Below are positions 53,885-55,363 of a stretch of DNA of 55,363 nucleotides, in pieces (position 1 is the stretch's first letter; every line of letters begins with the position of its first letter). Both the position numbers and the translations under genes were made by a program. The notes beneath the pieces were generated by a model that worked only from the letters and a program-made list of their open reading frames with translations, made no database searches and was not told the DNA's origin. Source of the DNA: Anaerosalibacter bizertensis (lineage in GTDB: Bacteria; Bacillota; Clostridia; Tissierellales; Sporanaerobacteraceae); contig NZ_VULR01000014.1 of NCBI RefSeq assembly GCF_009696605.1, forward strand, positions 1-55,363, in the 5' to 3' direction.

Positions 53885-54615
53885 GTTAACCTAGGAAAAA
53901 TTAAGCAACCTGCTATAAATATAAGTATTTGAGCTACCATTACCCCTGGGCCACTGTTATACTTAATTAACTGGGAAGATATCATTCCCCATAATGGGGT
54001 TAAAACAATAATTTTTTTAGGTAAAAAATTTCCCAATATATATGGAAGCCCCATAATGATCCCACCAAAAATAAATGGAATCGATGCTGATTTGCTTATA
54101 GATGATAAATATAGGCATAATTGAGCGAAGAAAAAGGATCCCATTATTACCGTAACACTTACTATTATCATCATTTCTAATACATTTAAATTTGAGTTTA
54201 TTCCTTTAAAATACCATAGATTTTTTAGTGGTATATCTAAACCTTTAAAATTTGCTTTTCTTATAGCGTCTAAATATATTGCTAGTAGTATAGATAGATT
54301 TATAATAGAAGCTGCTATGCCTGCTCCTATACCCTTTGCTATAACCAATTTTTTCTTTCCATTCATTGTAGTGTTTATTAAGCCATTCATATTAGAGTTA
54401 TATTCTACAGTATAAGAACCTGATAAAAGCATAAACATAACAAGCCCCATCATAGAAGTATATCCGTAACTTTTATAAAAAGCATCTGCATATACCTCAG
54501 CTACTGTAGCATTATGAATTAGCGCTGCTCCTAGCAATAAAGATGCTATCCAAGCGATTAAAACACTTTTCTTTAATAGAATTTTCCTAATTTCTGCCTT
54601 TATAAGTCTACCCAT
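53881..54615 (-). CDS. ABC-2 type exporter permease
   Basis: A 244-residue protein with six predicted spans. The N-terminal RLIKAEIRKILLKKSVLIAWI is typical of ABC-2 (bacteriocin-immunity-like) permeases, followed by a loop with YNSNMNGLINTTMNGKKKLVIAKG. It lies three bases after the truncated ATPase gene and before a coupled small membrane protein. Because the ATPase is cut, the exporter is probably non-functional unless an ATPase is supplied from elsewhere. Confidence 0.8.
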   Translation of the reverse strand: MGRLIKAEIRKILLKKSVLIAWIASLLLGAALIHNATVAEVYADAFYKSYGYTSMMGLVMFMLLSGSYTVEYNSNMNGLINTTMNGKKKLVIAKGIGAGIAASIINLSILLAIYLDAIRKANFKGLDIPLKNLWYFKGINSNLNVLEMMIIVSVTVIMGSFFFAQLCLYLSSISKSASIPFIFGGIIMGLPYILGNFLPKKIIVLTPLWGMISSQLIKYNSGPGVMVAQILIFIAGCLIFPRLT

Positions 54616-54618
54616 TTA

Positions 54619-55191
54619 CTATACCTCCTTTGTGTTTTCTAAATCAAAGTAAAACATGTAAACATCTTCAAATTTTGCTTCTGAAACCTTTGCATTTTCA
54701 TCATTGATAACTTCATCACTTACAATTCTAAGTTCAGTGAAATCCATTCCACGTTGTAAGTTTACTACTTTATATTTTCTTCTTATTTCTTCTAATTGGC
54801 TTTCATCATTAACTCTTATTGTATATACCTTCCCATTCATATTGGATAAAATTTCTCTATGGCTTCCCCTCATGATTATTTCACCATTCTTTATCATAAT
54901 AGTTTCTTTTGCAATAGACTCTATGTCAGAAATTATATGAGTTGAAAGTATTAATAATAATTTATTTGGTAAGAATTTAATCAAAGTCATTACCTTACCT
55001 AAAAATATAAAGATTAAAAACCCACTTATAGATTGAATAGAATTTTTAGTAATAAATGATATTAAACTTGCCAGAACACTTAAAGTTATAAGGAGTATAA
55101 GAAGTATCCCTATTTTAAGTAGTATGAATTCATATATTGTATATGGGTTCTTAACTAATAGAGGTGAATTATGAACAATAATGTATATTTT
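54619..55191 (-). pseudogene. In-frame chimera: membrane-protein fragment fused to the C-terminal third of an ABC ATPase
   Basis: The 3' part (about 54960-54619) is an ABC ATPase from the switch region on: LLILSTHIISDIESIA, MIKNGEIIMRGSHREIL. Walker A, signature and Walker B are absent. The frame stays open upstream to 55191 and reads as membrane segments (LLKIGILLILLITLSVLASLISFI, SGFLIFIFLGKVMTLIKFLP). A deletion has therefore joined a permease gene to the ATPase end, near 54955. No usable start codon or ribosome binding site is seen at the 5' end; the ATG at 54990 is internal. Confidence 0.7.
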
Positions 55192-55269
55192 TTAATTGGA
55201 ATAATATTTTTAGCTTTTTTCTTACTTTGGTTTGTTTTACAGCAAGGGGCGAAAAGCCCACTTCTTTAG
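55171..55269 (+). pseudogene. Start of a small membrane protein cut by an IS200/IS605 end
   Basis: ATG after GAGGTGAATT opens NNNVYFLIGIIFLAFFLLWFVL, one membrane span, then runs into the IS end (QQGAKSPLL-stop). The good ribosome binding site supports a real 5' end; the C-terminus is foreign. It may equally be chance, since it opposes the chimera above. Confidence 0.35.
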
Positions 55270-55363
55270 GTGTGGGATGGATAGCCCAAATATAAAACTA
55301 TGTGTATGTATAATTTGGCAACGTACACAAAATGTGATACGATACAAGTATGGAAAATAAATA
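55241..55363 (+). mobile_element. IS200/IS605-type right end (omega-RNA-like hairpins) followed by a second element's left end
   Basis: GGGC-GAAAA-GCCC (55247-55259) overlaps CCCAC-TTCTTTAGGT-GTGGG (about 55257-55276), the paired hairpins typical of the 3' end of tnpB elements, where the omega RNA scaffold lies. About 35 bases on, TTTGGCAACGTACACAAAATGTG and TACAAGTATGG look like the 5' end of such an element, with an ATG at 55350 opening at the border. No tnpB is visible upstream of the hairpins, so the first end is a solo remnant or part of a small derivative. Confidence 0.55.

Noticed and set aside
1-55363. CRISPR arrays, tRNA or rRNA genes
   Set aside because: No regularly spaced repeats, tRNA cloverleaf signatures or conserved rRNA segments were found on either strand.

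Overview
The window is a very AT-rich chromosomal segment. Its A-rich leaders, strong AGGAGG-type ribosome binding sites, frequent GTG and TTG starts and T-tailed hairpin terminators point to an anaerobic, low-GC Firmicute. Formate-tetrahydrofolate ligase, an anaerobic glycerol-3-phosphate dehydrogenase, a sulfite-reductase-like protein, and a sigma-54 regulated amino-acid locus suggest a Clostridia or Tissierellia-type organism. That placement is inference from gene content; no rRNA or tRNA gene was seen.

Layout. 0-2 kb holds two decayed copies of an IS3-family (IS150-like) element around a small membrane protein gene. 2-4.2 kb carries an ABC exporter flanked by fragments of an AgrC/LytS-like kinase and a receiver domain. 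4.3-8 kb is a glycerol-3-phosphate operon (glpP, glpA-like, FAD oxidoreductase, DUF1667), followed by yerC and fhs. 10.6-22.3 kb is one long purine operon, purL-purE-purF-purM-purN-purH-purD-pbuG. It reads leftward from a strong promoter through a tandem guanine riboswitch, PRPP (ykkC-class) riboswitch and intrinsic terminator. purC, purK and purB are absent from it. 22.5-26.5 kb is an amino-acid locus: an alanine-dehydrogenase-family enzyme and an NhaC-family transporter gene broken by an internal deletion, behind a textbook sigma-54 promoter next to the gene for a sigma-54 activator. 26.6-30.3 kb is a redox/sulfur cluster (siroheme/Fe-S protein, CoA-disulfide-reductase with rhodanese domain, divergent LysR regulator). 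30.4-39.1 kb mixes small operons: a class II aldolase, lpdA with an N-terminal lipoyl domain plus lplA, an OsmC protein, a HAD phosphatase, a Cys/Met PLP enzyme and a MATE exporter.

39.2-52.5 kb is a defence island. The intact part is a four-gene leftward operon: SNF2-type helicase, DUF4391 protein, type III adenine methylase (Mod) and type III restriction subunit (Res). Around it lie remnants of other defence systems (the C-terminus of a type I HsdR and a shrunken GmrSD-like DUF262 protein), a SAP-like protein that seems to use a non-AUG start, a DUF2188 protein and an unknown 395-residue protein. Short dispersed repeats mark several edges of the island. 53-55.3 kb is another decayed region: a histidine kinase fragment, an ABC-2 permease, a deletion chimera of permease and ATPase, and IS200/IS605-type ends at the right border.

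Overall, complete housekeeping operons alternate with patches eroded by small deletions. The best candidates for new biology are the helicase-DUF4391-Mod-Res operon with its neighbours, the sigma-54 locus, and the two-input riboswitch control of purine synthesis.
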